Positions 43,436-52,724 of a stretch of DNA of 64,000 nucleotides are shown piece after piece. The notes below the pieces were generated by a model, which was not told the DNA's origin, searched no databases, and saw only the letters and a list, made by a program, of their open reading frames with translations. Within the stretch, counting starts at the first letter, position 1. Each line of letters starts with the position of its first letter. The position numbers and the translations under genes were made by a program. Source of the DNA: Microbacterium sp. Bi121 (lineage in GTDB: Bacteria; Actinomycetota; Actinomycetes; Actinomycetales; Microbacteriaceae); NCBI RefSeq assembly GCF_918698005.1, contig NZ_CAKKLJ010000007.1:62001-126000 (forward strand). The letters run 5' to 3'.

Positions 43436-44904
43436 GCGTTGAACTTCCTCTCCAGGCGGTTCGCGAGCAGCGTCAGCAGCGTGATCACGACGAAGTAGAT
43501 GATGGCGACGATGGTCAGCACCTGGGCCGACAGGTAGGTAGAGGCGATGATCTGCCTCGACTGGAACGTGAGCTCAGCGAGGCCGATGACGCTGATGAGC
43601 GAGGTGTCCTTCAAGGTGATGATGCCCTGGTTCACGAACGACGGGATCATGATGCGGAACGCCTGCGGCAGGACGACCTTCTGCATCGTCTTCCAGTGGC
43701 CGAGGCCCAGCGAGCGCGAGGCTTCGTTCTGCCCTGGGTCGACGGCCTGGATGCCACCGCGGATGATCTCGGTCATGTAGGCGCCGGTGTTCAGCGACAG
43801 CGTGATGGCACCGGCGACGAACGGGTTGAACGTGATCCCGGGGAACAGCTGCGGGATCGCGAAGAAGACGAAGAACGCCTGCACGAGGATCGGTGTACCG
43901 CGGAACACGTACACGTAGGCGGTGGCGAGCCAACGGAACGGCAGGAACTTCGACAGGCGCCCGAACCCGAACACGATGCCGAGGATGAATGCGGCGACGA
44001 TCGCGATGATTGTGGAGAGGATCGTCAGCCACAGGCCCTCCATGAGGGCGGGCCAGTACTTCACGGCGACCGAGATGATGTCGGTGGGCTGCGTCGACTC
44101 CTCGCCGCCGCTGAGGTATCGGTCGACGATCTCGTCGTACTCGCCGGACTCGGTGACGTTGGCGAGACCGGTGTTGAACATCTCGAGCAGTTCGGCGTTC
44201 ATGCCCTTGTTGACCGCGAAGCCGTACTCACCGCCGAGCTCCGGTTCGCCGACGAGGCGGAAGCCGGACCCCTGCTGGATGCCGTAGGCGAGCACCGGGA
44301 AGTCCTCGAAGTAGCCGACGGCCTGACCGGCCTTGACGGCATCCACCATGTCGGTGGTATCGGTGTACGGGGTGACGCGGAAGCCGTACTCGTCCTTGTT
44401 GTCCTCGGCGAAGGTCTGGCCCTGCGTGCCGGTCTTGACGGCGACGGTCTGGCCATCGAGGTCGTCGAGGGACTGGATGTCGCTGGCGTCGAGGACGCCG
44501 AGCTGGATGCCGCTGGTGAAATACGGGTCGCTGAAATCGAAGACCTTCTTGCGCTCGTCGGTGATCGACATACCGGCCATGACTGCGTCGACCTGGTTCG
44601 ACTGCAGCGCCTGCACGGCGGCGTCGAACCCGAGTTGGCGGATCTCGACCTCGAAGCCCTGGTCCTCGGCGATCGCGCGGAGCAGATCCATGTCGATGCC
44701 GACGAGGTCGCCGTTGGCGTCGGTGAACTCGAACGGCGCGAACGTCGTGTCAGTGCCGATGACGTAGGTCTCGCCGCTGTCGTCCGCGGCCGTGGCGGGG
44801 GCTGCGACGCCCAGCATCACGCCCGCTGCGACGAGCGCGGTCATCGCAAGTGCGGCGATCCTGCGCGCGAGCGGGCGCGAAGGTTCGGAAAGATTTCGGA
44901 TCAC
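43432..44904 (-). CDS. Amino-acid ABC transporter: binding protein fused to permease
   Basis: 490 aa. A secretion signal ([20 protein letters not shown]) is followed by a LAO/SBP_bac_3 domain (residues about 40-270; [32 protein letters not shown]), then a HisM-type permease (about 290-490; EAA region [22 protein letters not shown]). Joining the receptor and the channel in one chain is seen in some Firmicutes and actinobacteria. GTG 44904 has GAGGAG 8 bases upstream. Overlaps the ATPase gene; together they form a complete importer. Confidence 0.9.
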   Translation of the reverse strand: MIRNLSEPSRPLARRIAALAMTALVAAGVMLGVAAPATAADDSGETYVIGTDTTFAPFEFTDANGDLVGIDMDLLRAIAEDQGFEVEIRQLGFDAAVQALQSNQVDAVMAGMSITDERKKVFDFSDPYFTSGIQLGVLDASDIQSLDDLDGQTVAVKTGTQGQTFAEDNKDEYGFRVTPYTDTTDMVDAVKAGQAVGYFEDFPVLAYGIQQGSGFRLVGEPELGGEYGFAVNKGMNAELLEMFNTGLANVTESGEYDEIVDRYLSGGEESTQPTDIISVAVKYWPALMEGLWLTILSTIIAIVAAFILGIVFGFGRLSKFLPFRWLATAYVYVFRGTPILVQAFFVFFAIPQLFPGITFNPFVAGAITLSLNTGAYMTEIIRGGIQAVDPGQNEASRSLGLGHWKTMQKVVLPQAFRIMIPSFVNQGIITLKDTSLISVIGLAELTFQSRQIIASTYLSAQVLTIVAIIYFVVITLLTLLANRLERKFNA

Positions 44905-44993
44905 GACGGATGCTCCTCGGATCGGTTGACGACGGCCGGATGGCCGCGCGGTCATCAAGCCTAGAGCAGAGCGTCGGGCGGCATGAGTGCCGT

Positions 44994-45389
44994 TCACCCG
45001 TTGACGATGTCGACAGCTAGGCCGTGGGATGCCGCGGCGAGGCGCCTGTCGTTCGTCCAGAGTTGCGACGCACCGGCGAGTTGTGCGGCCGCGAGGTGGA
45101 GCGCATCCGGTGTCTTGAGCCCGTGATCAGCGCGCAGTTCGGCGGCGCGCAGATAGGCCTCGTCATCGAGTTCGACGGTTTCGAGGTGGTGGTACATCGC
45201 GAGATACCGGTCGCGCATCACGTGGTCACCTGTACGCAATGGGCTCACGAGACATTCCGGAAGGACCAGCGGACTCGTGGCCAACGGCTCTCGCGCCCCA
45301 GCCATCGCCGCGCGCACGGCATCACCGCGCGCACCGGAATCCTCCAGCGCGTATATGAGGATGCAGGCGTCGAGATAGATCACCCCCAC
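44994..45389 (-). CDS. PIN-domain toxin (VapC-like)
   Basis: 131 aa, PIN ribonuclease fold. The acidic residues are Asp in IYLDACILIY, Glu in VLPECLVSP, Asp in KTPDALHLAAAQ and Asp in LWTNDRRLA, a complete Mg site. It should cut RNA when free of antitoxin. GTG 45389 overlaps the antitoxin gene by 10 bases. It is the second gene of the pair and shares its operator. Confidence 0.9.
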   Translation of the reverse strand: MGVIYLDACILIYALEDSGARGDAVRAAMAGAREPLATSPLVLPECLVSPLRTGDHVMRDRYLAMYHHLETVELDDEAYLRAAELRADHGLKTPDALHLAAAQLAGASQLWTNDRRLAAASHGLAVDIVNG

Positions 45390-45631
45390 GACTCGCGCTC
45401 TTCAGCGATCCGCGCGTCGAGTTCCTCCGGCGAGCGCCGGGCCGGAAGCGGGTTGGCCTGGAGCCACTCCACGATGGCAGGACCGTTCATGACGACGTCC
45501 GGCCTTCCGACAGGGACGACCTTGACCACCGGCACGCCTCTGTTGGTGATGACGACGTCCTCACCGGAACGCGCGTCGGCGATCAACCGCGAGAGGTTGT
45601 TCCGCGCATCGAGAACGCTGTACTGGGCCAT
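45380..45631 (-). CDS. Phd/YefM-type antitoxin
   Basis: 83 aa. The N-terminal part (SVLDARNNLSRLIADARSGEDVVITNRG) is the Phd/YefM DNA-binding fold; the Arg-rich C-terminal helix (RRSPEELDARIAEERESWG) is the toxin-binding tail. It neutralises the PIN toxin and should repress the pair. ATG 45631 has no SD but a TAATCT box 6 bases upstream. The palindrome at 45636-45660 covers that promoter. Confidence 0.9.
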   Translation of the reverse strand: MAQYSVLDARNNLSRLIADARSGEDVVITNRGVPVVKVVPVGRPDVVMNGPAIVEWLQANPLPARRSPEELDARIAEERESWG

Positions 45632-45635
45632 GCAT

Positions 45636-45660
45636 CCAGATTAGCCATTTATCTGGCTAA
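45636..45660. promoter_or_regulatory. Autoregulatory operator of the toxin-antitoxin pair
   Basis: Two overlapping perfect dyads: TTAGCCA (45641-45647) with TGGCTAA (45654-45660), and CCAGAT (45636-45641) with ATCTGG (45651-45656). They cover the -10 box and spacer of the antitoxin promoter, the usual site for Phd dimers. Confidence 0.75.
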
Positions 45661-45755
45661 GTTCTACGCCTCATCGAGCAGTACCCCCGCCCGGGTGTTG
45701 TCGACAGAACATTGAGGCGAGCCGGCGCCGCAGTGCGGAGCGATCGCAGTGAACG

Positions 45756-46172
45756 CTACTTCAGCGTGAGCGTGTGCGCCTCGGGCCAGTCCTCGTAGCC
45801 GACCTCGACGATGACGGGGCTGCCTGTCACGTCGTTCGGCAGTTCGAATTCGTGCGTCGTCGGTGACATATCCGCGGTGCAGGGATCGTTGGGCGACGAC
45901 CCGAATGTCACGGCGACGCGGTCCGGCCCGTCCGCGGTGAGGGCTGTCGCGATGGGCGGGCAGCTCCCGCTGCCCCAGGTGACGATGGCGAATGTCTCGC
46001 CGCGCTCTATCCAGGTCGCAGCGGGCTCTTCGCTGAGCGGCTCGAAGACGACGCCTTCGGGGATGCCGGGCTTCATCGCCTGGGCGACGCCCGTGCCGGA
46101 GCCGCTGCAACCGACCAGGATGCCGGCCGCGACCACGATGGCGAGGCCCGCGCTGCCGACGCGTTTGATCAT
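45756..46172 (-). CDS. Small secreted lipoprotein
   Basis: 138 aa. A lipoprotein signal (GLAIVVAAGILVGCSGSG, Cys near residue 21) is followed by a domain of about 115 residues of beta-sandwich character, ending EAHTLTLK. It has a Cys pair in SGSCPPIA and NDPCTADM, possibly a disulfide. I do not recognise the family. ATG 46172 starts it; the stop lies 84 bases before the antitoxin pair's control region. Confidence 0.7.
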   Translation of the reverse strand: MIKRVGSAGLAIVVAAGILVGCSGSGTGVAQAMKPGIPEGVVFEPLSEEPAATWIERGETFAIVTWGSGSCPPIATALTADGPDRVAVTFGSSPNDPCTADMSPTTHEFELPNDVTGSPVIVEVGYEDWPEAHTLTLK

Positions 46173-46215
46173 CACGGCCCCATTGTCGCCGATCGCGGCC
46201 GAAAGAGCAGCCGTC

Positions 46216-47250
46216 TCACACTCCGGCGAGAAGCTCCTCGAAGACCGCACGCGCATCGTCATGGCGAGCCAGCGGCGCCGCCTGCCCGAGCCACAGCGAC
46301 TGCAGCTCGCCGAGATTCTGCTCGCCTGCCGCCGCGCGGAACCTTCCGGTGAGCCAGTTCTGCATCGGGAACGGAGCAATCGTGCCGCTCGCCTCGATCG
46401 CACGAACGGCACGGTTGCGGACGCCGCGTGCGAGTCGCCCGCTCATCGCGCGGGTGAGGACCGTCTCGTCGGCTGCGGTCGCGCGGATCGCCGCACGATG
46501 CGCGTCGGTGGCTGCTGACTGCGCCGTCGCGAGGAACGCGGTGCCGACCTGGACTCCCGAGGCGCCGAGCGCGAGCGCGGCCGCCACCCCGCGCCGATCG
46601 GCGATGCCGCCGGCCGCGATGACGGGGACGGACACGGCATCCACCACCTGCGGCACGAGCGCGATGGTGCCCACGAGCGACTCCTCGGCCGGGCGCAGGA
46701 ACGACACTCTGTGCCCCGCGGCCTCGGCCCCCGAGGCGATGACGGCGTCGACGCCACCGGCTTCGAGCGCGACGGCCTCGGCGACGGTGGTGGCCGTGCC
46801 GATGACCCGCATGCCACGGCGATGCGCCTCTGCGACGACCTCAGCCGATGGGACGCCGAACACGACGCTGAGTGCTGCGGGCGCGGCATCCCAGATCGCC
46901 TCGAGCTGTTCCTCGAGCGACGGGAGGTAGCGCTCCGGACGGTGGGGCACCTCGACACCGACGGCCTCGTAGAACGGCTCCAGCGCTTGAGCGAAAACGG
47001 AGTGCTGCGGGCCGGGCAGGGCTTCGTCGCCGGTGGGCAGCCAGATGTTCAGGGCGAAAGGCTTGTCCGTCGCCCTCCGCAGGTCGGCGGCGGTCTCGCG
47101 GATGCGGGCCCCGTCGTATCCGTAGAGGCCGTATGCGCCCAGACCGCCGGATTCGCTGACCGCGGCGGTCAGCGCGACGGACGACATGCCGCCGAATGCG
47201 CCGAGGAGGATCGGATGCCGGATGCCCAGAAGCTCGCGCAGATCGCTCAT
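46216..47250 (-). CDS. Nitronate monooxygenase-type flavin oxidoreductase
   Basis: 344 aa, TIM-barrel NPD/2-nitropropane dioxygenase family. FMN-binding landmarks are IRHPILLGAFGGMSS at the N-terminus, VDAVIASGAEAAGH (catalytic His) and VPVIAAGGIADRRGVAAALALGASGVQVGTAF. These oxidise nitronates or act as related enoyl reductases. ATG 47250 has GGGGAG upstream; a longer reading frame continues past it but matches nothing. It lies between the lipoprotein gene and the divergent DUF6412 gene. Confidence 0.88.
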   Translation of the reverse strand: MSDLRELLGIRHPILLGAFGGMSSVALTAAVSESGGLGAYGLYGYDGARIRETAADLRRATDKPFALNIWLPTGDEALPGPQHSVFAQALEPFYEAVGVEVPHRPERYLPSLEEQLEAIWDAAPAALSVVFGVPSAEVVAEAHRRGMRVIGTATTVAEAVALEAGGVDAVIASGAEAAGHRVSFLRPAEESLVGTIALVPQVVDAVSVPVIAAGGIADRRGVAAALALGASGVQVGTAFLATAQSAATDAHRAAIRATAADETVLTRAMSGRLARGVRNRAVRAIEASGTIAPFPMQNWLTGRFRAAAGEQNLGELQSLWLGQAAPLARHDDARAVFEELLAGV

Positions 47251-47295
47251 GCTCCCCAAGCTACGCCTCAGCCACCCGCTGGTATCGTCTGTGAC

Positions 47296-47583
47296 ATGGT
47301 GGACGGACTCGAGCAGCTGCTGCAGCTCATGCTGTCTGCGCTCGGGCTGGTCGCGATGCCCGATCTGGCTTCGCTCGACCTCGCCGCCCTCACCCTCGCC
47401 CTCGCCCTGCTGACGGTCGCCGCGCTCATCGTCGCGATCACGCTCGGCGTCGTAGGGGCTGGTCAGGGTTCGGCGCCGCATCCGCTCCGCGCCATCGGAG
47501 CATCCGTCCTGCTCGCCCAGAGCGATCCGGATGCCGACGGCCACCCTCGTCCGAGGGCGCCGGGAGTCGCGCGCACCGTGTGA
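47296..47583 (+). CDS. DUF6412-type small membrane protein
   Basis: 95 aa with one long hydrophobic stretch (residues about 30-55; LTLALALLTVAALIVAITLGV) and a Pro/Asp-rich tail (SDPDADGHPRPRAPG). This matches DUF6412, which stands before a YidC paralogue in Microbacterium-like genomes; activity unknown. ATG 47296 has TATCGT 7 bases upstream and no SD, a likely leaderless start. yidC follows 64 bases later on the same strand. Confidence 0.65.
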   Translation: MVDGLEQLLQLMLSALGLVAMPDLASLDLAALTLALALLTVAALIVAITLGVVGAGQGSAPHPLRAIGASVLLAQSDPDADGHPRPRAPGVARTV

Positions 47584-47647
47584 CCGTCCGTTCGTGACGG
47601 GAGCACGGCACACGCCGACCTTCCCGACACTCAGAACGGACTTTCCC

Positions 47648-48394
47648 TTGGACCTCTATGCCTTCCCGCCCATCGCGGCGATCCTCGACGCCGCATACGG
47701 CGCACTGACTGCGCTCTCCGCAGCGCTCGAGCCGATTACCGGCACCGCCGCGGCCGCGGCCGCCGTCATCCTCGTCACCCTCCTGATCCGCGCCGTCCTC
47801 ATCCCGGTCGGCATCTCCCAGGCCAAAGCCGAGCAGACCCGCGCACGCCTCGCCCCGAAGCTGCGCGAACTGCAGAAGCGTCACAAGAAGAACCCCGAGC
47901 GGCTGCAGCGCGAGACGATGCAGCTCTACAAGGACGAGAACACCTCGCCCTTCGCCGGTTGTTTGCCGGTGCTGCTGCAGGCCCCCGTCGTCGGCATCCT
48001 GTACACGCTGTTCCTGCGCACCGACATCGCCGGCCACGCGAACGAGCTGCTCACACACGACCTGTTCGGGGCGACGCTGGGCACGAGCCTCGTGCACATG
48101 CTCTTCGCCGGCCCCTTCTCGCTGCCGACCCTGCTCGTCTATCTCGCACTCATCGCGATCATGATCGCCGTCGCCGAGGTCACACGCCGCGTCTTCCGCC
48201 CGACGCCGGTCGACGACTCCCCGCTCTCGTCCCCCTCGGTGCTGCGCATGATGAGCGCTCTGCACTACCTGACTGCGATGTTCGCGATCTTCGTACCGCT
48301 CGCGGCGTCGCTGTATCTGACGGTGACGGTGGCCTGGACGCTCGGGCAGCGGGTGATCCTGCGGCGGCGGTACCCGCTGCCGGTCGCCACCTGA
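47648..48394 (+). CDS. yidC: YidC/Oxa1-family membrane protein insertase
   Basis: 248 aa, shorter than the housekeeping YidC of actinobacteria (about 320 aa). The core has five helices and the conserved hydrophilic groove residues of LVTLLIRAVLIPVGISQAKAE (Arg) and NTSPFAGCLPVLLQAPVV. It inserts small membrane proteins. The likely start is TTG 47648; it lacks a good SD, so the start is uncertain. It may be a second YidC working on the DUF6412 protein next to it (inference from pairing). Convergent with the EamA exporter gene. Confidence 0.82.
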   Translation: MDLYAFPPIAAILDAAYGALTALSAALEPITGTAAAAAAVILVTLLIRAVLIPVGISQAKAEQTRARLAPKLRELQKRHKKNPERLQRETMQLYKDENTSPFAGCLPVLLQAPVVGILYTLFLRTDIAGHANELLTHDLFGATLGTSLVHMLFAGPFSLPTLLVYLALIAIMIAVAEVTRRVFRPTPVDDSPLSSPSVLRMMSALHYLTAMFAIFVPLAASLYLTVTVAWTLGQRVILRRRYPLPVAT

Positions 48395-48402
48395 TCGCGG
48401 AG

Positions 48403-49326
48403 TCAGTTCGGGACGACGGGAATCGTCCCCGTGAACGGCGGCGGCTCCGCTCCCTTGGCATCACGCCGTGCGCCGAGGGCGGTGCCGACGCTGGCAGCGA
48501 CGACGAGCCCGATCGCGAGGAGTTTCAACGGCGTCGCCGACTGGCCGAGCACCAGCCAACCCGCAAGCGTGGCGAACGCCGGCTCGAGACTCAGCAGCAC
48601 GCCGAAGACGCGCTGCGGCAGGCGGCGGAGAGCGGCGAGTTCGAAGCTGTAGGGGATGACGGACGACAGCACCGCGGTCAGGAGCGCGAGCAGCAGCAGG
48701 CTCATGTCTCCCGATGCGCCGACAGCGGCGACCGTCGGGATGCCGACGGGGAGCAGGAGGACGGATGCCACGAGCAACCCCACGACGAGGCCACCGCTGC
48801 CGGGAATCGCTTCGCCGACGCGGGCGCTCATGCGGATGTAGAAAACCCAGAAGCCCGCAGCGATGAGGATGAAGAAGACGCCGAGGAGGTCGAGCGGCTC
48901 GGCACCGAGCATCCCATCGAGCCCGAGGAGCGCCATCCCGATCAGAGCGATCCCGACCCACATGCCGTCCAGGAGTCGGCGCGTGAGGACGGCCGCGAGG
49001 ATGAGTGGACCGAGGAACTCGATCGCGACGGCCGGCCCGAGCGGCACTCGCTCGATCCCGGCGTAGAAGAAGCCGTTCATTCCAGCGAGCGAGACTCCGA
49101 ACAGCACGGCCGCTCCCCACTGCCGCCTGGTCCACCCGCGCACCCGTGGGCGCACGAACACGAGCAGCAGCACAGCGGCGAGACCGATGCGCAGCGAGGT
49201 CACGCCCCACGCGCCGAGCGCGGGGAACAGCTGCGCGGCGACGGCCGCGCCGAACGGCAGCGACAGGCAGGATCCGACGACGAGCGCCACCCCGACGGCG
49301 GGGCGAGAAGACGGATTCGAGGCCAC
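48403..49326 (-). CDS. EamA (RhtA-like) drug/metabolite transporter
   Basis: 307 aa with ten predicted membrane helices in two EamA repeats; the second repeat begins near ILIAAGFWVFYIRMSARVG. This group includes threonine/homoserine exporters such as RhtA. GTG 49326 is the likely start. It follows the alcohol dehydrogenase gene on the same strand by 53 bases, so it could be the exporter of the phosphonate-catabolism unit, though that is only positional. Confidence 0.85.
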   Translation of the reverse strand: MASNPSSRPAVGVALVVGSCLSLPFGAAVAAQLFPALGAWGVTSLRIGLAAVLLLVFVRPRVRGWTRRQWGAAVLFGVSLAGMNGFFYAGIERVPLGPAVAIEFLGPLILAAVLTRRLLDGMWVGIALIGMALLGLDGMLGAEPLDLLGVFFILIAAGFWVFYIRMSARVGEAIPGSGGLVVGLLVASVLLLPVGIPTVAAVGASGDMSLLLLALLTAVLSSVIPYSFELAALRRLPQRVFGVLLSLEPAFATLAGWLVLGQSATPLKLLAIGLVVAASVGTALGARRDAKGAEPPPFTGTIPVVPN

Positions 49327-49379
49327 GTGACCAGCGTGCTGCCTACAGGCGTCGCCGTCCAATCGGCGACCCGACAGGC

Positions 49380-50468
49380 TCAGCGCGGGTTGATCCCCAC
49401 GCGCAACGGCGCGTCCGGTGCGGAGGCTGCGGTGATCGCGGCATCCACCTCGGCGAGCGGATAGACAGCCCCGACCGCCTCCGTGAACGGATACGCGCGT
49501 CCCGTGCCGGTGAGGAAGGCGGCAGCGGCAGCGAGCTCGCGCCCTGTGTAGTTGTGAACGCCGGTGATCGTCAGCAGGCGCCGCACAGCATCTTCGGCGT
49601 CGAAGGGTACGGGTTCACCCGGGAAGACGCTCCCGACCAGCACGACCGTGCCTCCGACATCCGCCGCGGCGATCGCCTCGGCGACCGCGTGTCCGGATGC
49701 CTCGATCACGATGTCCGCCGGTCCTGTCGACGCCGTCACCGCGGTCCCCCCGAACCGCTGCGCGAACGCTCGTCGCACGGGTGACGGGTCGACGACCGTC
49801 ACCTCGGCACCGGCATCCGCGGCGATGGCGACGGCCGACAGACCGACCAGGCCTGCGCCGTAGACCAGCACACGCCGCCCCTCCAGAACATGTCCGCCCG
49901 CTCCGCGGCTGACCGCGGCCCAGGCTGTCGCCGTCGCACAGGAGGCCGGTGCGAGCACGGTAGCCGGCAGTGCCTCGGGAACGCGCACGATCGAGGTTCC
50001 AGCCCGCAGATGCGCATGCGTTGCGAACCCTCCGGTGAGTTCCCATCGCGGGCCGATCCGTTCGTGACCGTACTTCTGCACGGTGCGGCACTTCTGCGTC
50101 ACCCCCGCCATGCAGCGGTCGCAGTCTCCGCACGAGACGGTGACCGACCAGACGACGCGGTCCCCGATGCGCAGCTCGGTGCCGTCAACGGCCTTCACGC
50201 CGTCATCGCCGATTGCGATGATCCGGCCGACGCTCTCGTGCCCGAGCACCAGTGGCGTCGGCGCTGAGCGGTGCCCCGCGACCGTATGGACATCGGAGCC
50301 GCAGACCGTTGAGAGTTCGATCGCGATCAGCACGTCGGCATGGCCGAGGGCGACCCCGGGCACGGCGACCGTCTCGTGCTCCTGCCCGACGCCGAGCCAC
50401 ACCTTCGCGGTCGCTGCCGGTCTGAGATTGACGTCGTGCCGCTCTTCGTGCGGCGCAAGGACACGCAT
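49380..50468 (-). CDS. Zinc alcohol dehydrogenase, phosphonate-catabolism type (HpnZ-like)
   Basis: 362 aa, MDR family. The catalytic zinc ligands are in STVCGSDVH (Cys) and LGHESVG (His, Glu), the structural zinc loop in SCGDCDRCMAGVTQKC (four Cys), and the NAD site in VYGAGLVGLSAVAIA. Its neighbours, a phosphonatase-like hydrolase and a TIGR03364-type oxidoreductase, match the trio proposed for phosphonate breakdown (TIGR03366 for this enzyme). ATG 50468 follows the hydrolase stop at 50470 closely. It is the last of the three catabolic genes. Confidence 0.85.
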   Translation of the reverse strand: MRVLAPHEERHDVNLRPAATAKVWLGVGQEHETVAVPGVALGHADVLIAIELSTVCGSDVHTVAGHRSAPTPLVLGHESVGRIIAIGDDGVKAVDGTELRIGDRVVWSVTVSCGDCDRCMAGVTQKCRTVQKYGHERIGPRWELTGGFATHAHLRAGTSIVRVPEALPATVLAPASCATATAWAAVSRGAGGHVLEGRRVLVYGAGLVGLSAVAIAADAGAEVTVVDPSPVRRAFAQRFGGTAVTASTGPADIVIEASGHAVAEAIAAADVGGTVVLVGSVFPGEPVPFDAEDAVRRLLTITGVHNYTGRELAAAAAFLTGTGRAYPFTEAVGAVYPLAEVDAAITAASAPDAPLRVGINPR

Positions 50469-50469
50469 C

Positions 50470-51177
50470 TCACGACGTCCGTGCTGCAAGGACGGTACCG
50501 AGCAGACCCCGTTCGGCGAGCGCAGCGGGCAGTTCCGCGACGGTCTCGAGCACCGCATCGGCGCCGTCGAGCGCGGCACGATCATGCGCCCCCGAGAGCA
50601 CTCCGGCGACGAAGCCCGCGCCGGCACGACGGCCGGTCTCGACATCGCTGCTCGTGTCGCCGGCGACGGCGACGGCCTGCACAGCCGACACTCCGGTGCG
50701 CAGCAGCGCCGTGAGCACGAGGTCGGGTGCAGGGCGTCCGCGGCCGGCATCCGCCGGGGACAGCGCGAGGTCGATGAGGTCTCGCCAGCCGAGGGCGTCG
50801 ATGAGGGCATCGCGTGTGACCGGCGCGAATCCTGTCGTCAGTGCGACCTTGATGCCCGAGTCCCGAAGAACGGCGATCGCGTCGGCGGCCCCGGGGATCT
50901 CCTGGGCGCCCTGCTCGGCGATGATCTCGGCGTACGCGCCTTCGAACGCTGCTGTCGCAGCAGCGGCTGCGACCACGTCGCCGTCGGCGAGATGCGTGAA
51001 GACATCGATCTTGGAACGCCCCATCGTGTCCCGGACGTACTGCAGGGCTTCCGGCCATGGCATCCGATCAGCGACGCCCGTTCGTTCAGCCGCCCGCTGG
51101 AATGCCTGCTCCACGACACCGTCATCGCGGACGGTCGTCCCTGCCATGTCGAGGACGACGAGTTCGATGGCGTTCAT
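50470..51177 (-). CDS. Phosphonatase-like HAD hydrolase
   Basis: 235 aa. HAD motif I is LDMAGTTV (nucleophile Asp, with the Ala-Gly-Thr typical of phosphonoacetaldehyde hydrolase), then TTGFA, and GRPAPDL/AGDTSSDVE as motifs III and IV. TIGR03351-type proteins resemble PhnX but lack the cap-domain Lys that forms a Schiff base in PhnX; the substrate is therefore unsure. ATG 51177 overlaps the upstream oxidoreductase stop by 4 bases. Confidence 0.88.
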   Translation of the reverse strand: MNAIELVVLDMAGTTVRDDGVVEQAFQRAAERTGVADRMPWPEALQYVRDTMGRSKIDVFTHLADGDVVAAAAATAAFEGAYAEIIAEQGAQEIPGAADAIAVLRDSGIKVALTTGFAPVTRDALIDALGWRDLIDLALSPADAGRGRPAPDLVLTALLRTGVSAVQAVAVAGDTSSDVETGRRAGAGFVAGVLSGAHDRAALDGADAVLETVAELPAALAERGLLGTVLAARTS

Positions 51178-52382
51178 GATGCTCCTTCTGCTGCGAGCTG
51201 CGGTGCTCGCTCGTATGCGGCTGTGGTCGCGGGGTCCGTGGTCGCGGACTCTGTAGTCGCGGAATCGGCGATCATGCGTTCGGCGAGACCGAGTCCGGTC
51301 GTCATGCCGATCCCCGTGGTCGCGGCGATGACGTGCAGGCCGGGCTCCGGTTGTTCGATGAGGAACTCCTCCGGCCCGGAGGCGTACACCCCCTGCCAGC
51401 GTTCGATGACCCGAACATCGTCTAGCTCCAGCAGCGCAGCAGCTTCTGCGATGAAAGCATCGAAGGCGGGCTCCGGCTGGAAAGGACCGGGTTGGATGCC
51501 GCGGACGTGGGAATCGCCCAGGATCAGCGAGCCGTCCGGCAGCTGCGTGTACATCTGGTTGAGGTCGAGGCCGGCGAGCTCAGGGCGCTCCGCGTACAGA
51601 CGCTCGCGGAGCGCGACGGTCTCGGGGAATGCGGCGAAACGTCCGTAGCGAAGGAGCGACCAGGCGGTGAGCAACGGGGCGGCCAGCGGGCGAGGCGTCA
51701 TGGCACTCACGCGCATCATGTCGAGGGCGCACCGGACGACACCGACTCTTTCGGCGATCTCGGGCAGCAGTTGATCGACGTCGTGATTCACGGCGACGAC
51801 GACGCGTCCGCAGTCGATCGCGCCCCGCGTCGTCTCGACCCGGATGCTGGAGACCGCCGTCACCGCAGTGCGGAAGCGGAACTCCACGCCGAGCGCTACG
51901 AGGTGACGGACGATCGCACCCGCAGCCTCGCGCGGATTCGTCTGCAGATCAGTGCGAAGGCGCGCTCCGCCGGCGACTCCGACCCGCACGGGCGCGTGAC
52001 TCCGGAGTTCTTCTGCCGTGAGGAGTTCGATGTCGCCGTCACGGTCGCCGTCACGCGCGGCGCGTTCGAGGACGGCGAGCTCGGTGGTGTCTCGAGCGGC
52101 GACGAGCGTTCCGGATTCGCGAAGCCAGAACCCGGCATCCGTGGCGAGTCGCAGCCAGATGTCACGGGACGCGTCGGCGAACTCGCGGGCGAGTCCGGTC
52201 TGCGCGCCGATGCAGATGTGACCGAAGTTCCGCACAGTGGCCCCGACGGGCGACGCCGTCCGGTCGACGACGATCACGCGAAGCCCTCGACGTGCGGCCG
52301 CGTATGCCGCACCCAGGCCCACGATGCCCGCGCCGACGACGACGACATCGGCGCGGTCCGAGGCCACAGGGTGACGCGACAT
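51174..52382 (-). CDS. TIGR03364-type FAD-dependent oxidoreductase (HpnW-like)
   Basis: 402 aa, DAO (glycine oxidase) fold. FAD motif VVVGAGIVGLGAAYAAAR near residue 14, GATVRNFGHICIG and a C-terminal IAATTGIGMTTGLGLAE. TIGR03364 proteins occur with phosphonate-degrading enzymes and are related to PhnZ/PhnY* oxidations, probably acting on amino-phosphonates; not demonstrated. ATG 52382 has AAAGG upstream. It heads a three-gene unit: oxidoreductase, hydrolase, dehydrogenase. Confidence 0.88.
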   Translation of the reverse strand: MSRHPVASDRADVVVVGAGIVGLGAAYAAARRGLRVIVVDRTASPVGATVRNFGHICIGAQTGLAREFADASRDIWLRLATDAGFWLRESGTLVAARDTTELAVLERAARDGDRDGDIELLTAEELRSHAPVRVGVAGGARLRTDLQTNPREAAGAIVRHLVALGVEFRFRTAVTAVSSIRVETTRGAIDCGRVVVAVNHDVDQLLPEIAERVGVVRCALDMMRVSAMTPRPLAAPLLTAWSLLRYGRFAAFPETVALRERLYAERPELAGLDLNQMYTQLPDGSLILGDSHVRGIQPGPFQPEPAFDAFIAEAAALLELDDVRVIERWQGVYASGPEEFLIEQPEPGLHVIAATTGIGMTTGLGLAERMIADSATTESATTDPATTAAYERAPQLAAEGAS

Positions 52383-52724
52383 GAGGGCCTTTCGCTCCGA
52401 GGGATCGAAGACCACTGTGACACTCGGCGTCAGGCGTTCCGCGCCGTTCTCGGAAGAGTTTGCCTCGCGTTTACCCGACCTTCGCCGAGGCGATTCGCGC
52501 ATGAACGCGCGCTGAACTGGCGCGAATGGCGGCGTCGGAAAGCGTCCGAAACAAGAAATGACCGCGAGCGCGAAGAGTCAGAAATGGTCGCGCCCGCGGT
52601 CAGCGCTGGGGACGCTTTCTCTGGGGTAGTTCCGAAACTAGTGACTTGGCATGACAAGTCCAAGTAACGTACGTCGACAATGTGCTGGCCATTCGTCCAG
52701 TGCACTCGGCCGGCCCCGGGCAAC
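52383..52724. other. 342-base region with promoter of the phosphonate-catabolism unit
   Basis: No gene is visible. On the minus strand TTGGAC (52663-52658), 17 bases, TAGTTT (52640-52635) predict a start near 52628 and a leader of about 245 bases. The perfect dyad GACTTG-N6-CAAGTC (52643-52660) fills the spacer and looks like a GntR-type operator. Whether the long leader folds into a switch cannot be told by eye. Confidence 0.55.

Noticed and set aside
51999..52008. ACTCCGGAGT followed by TCTTC in the FAD oxidoreductase gene
   Set aside because: Resembles the left arm of the element but has no inverse partner within 100 bases, and the protein shows no insertion.
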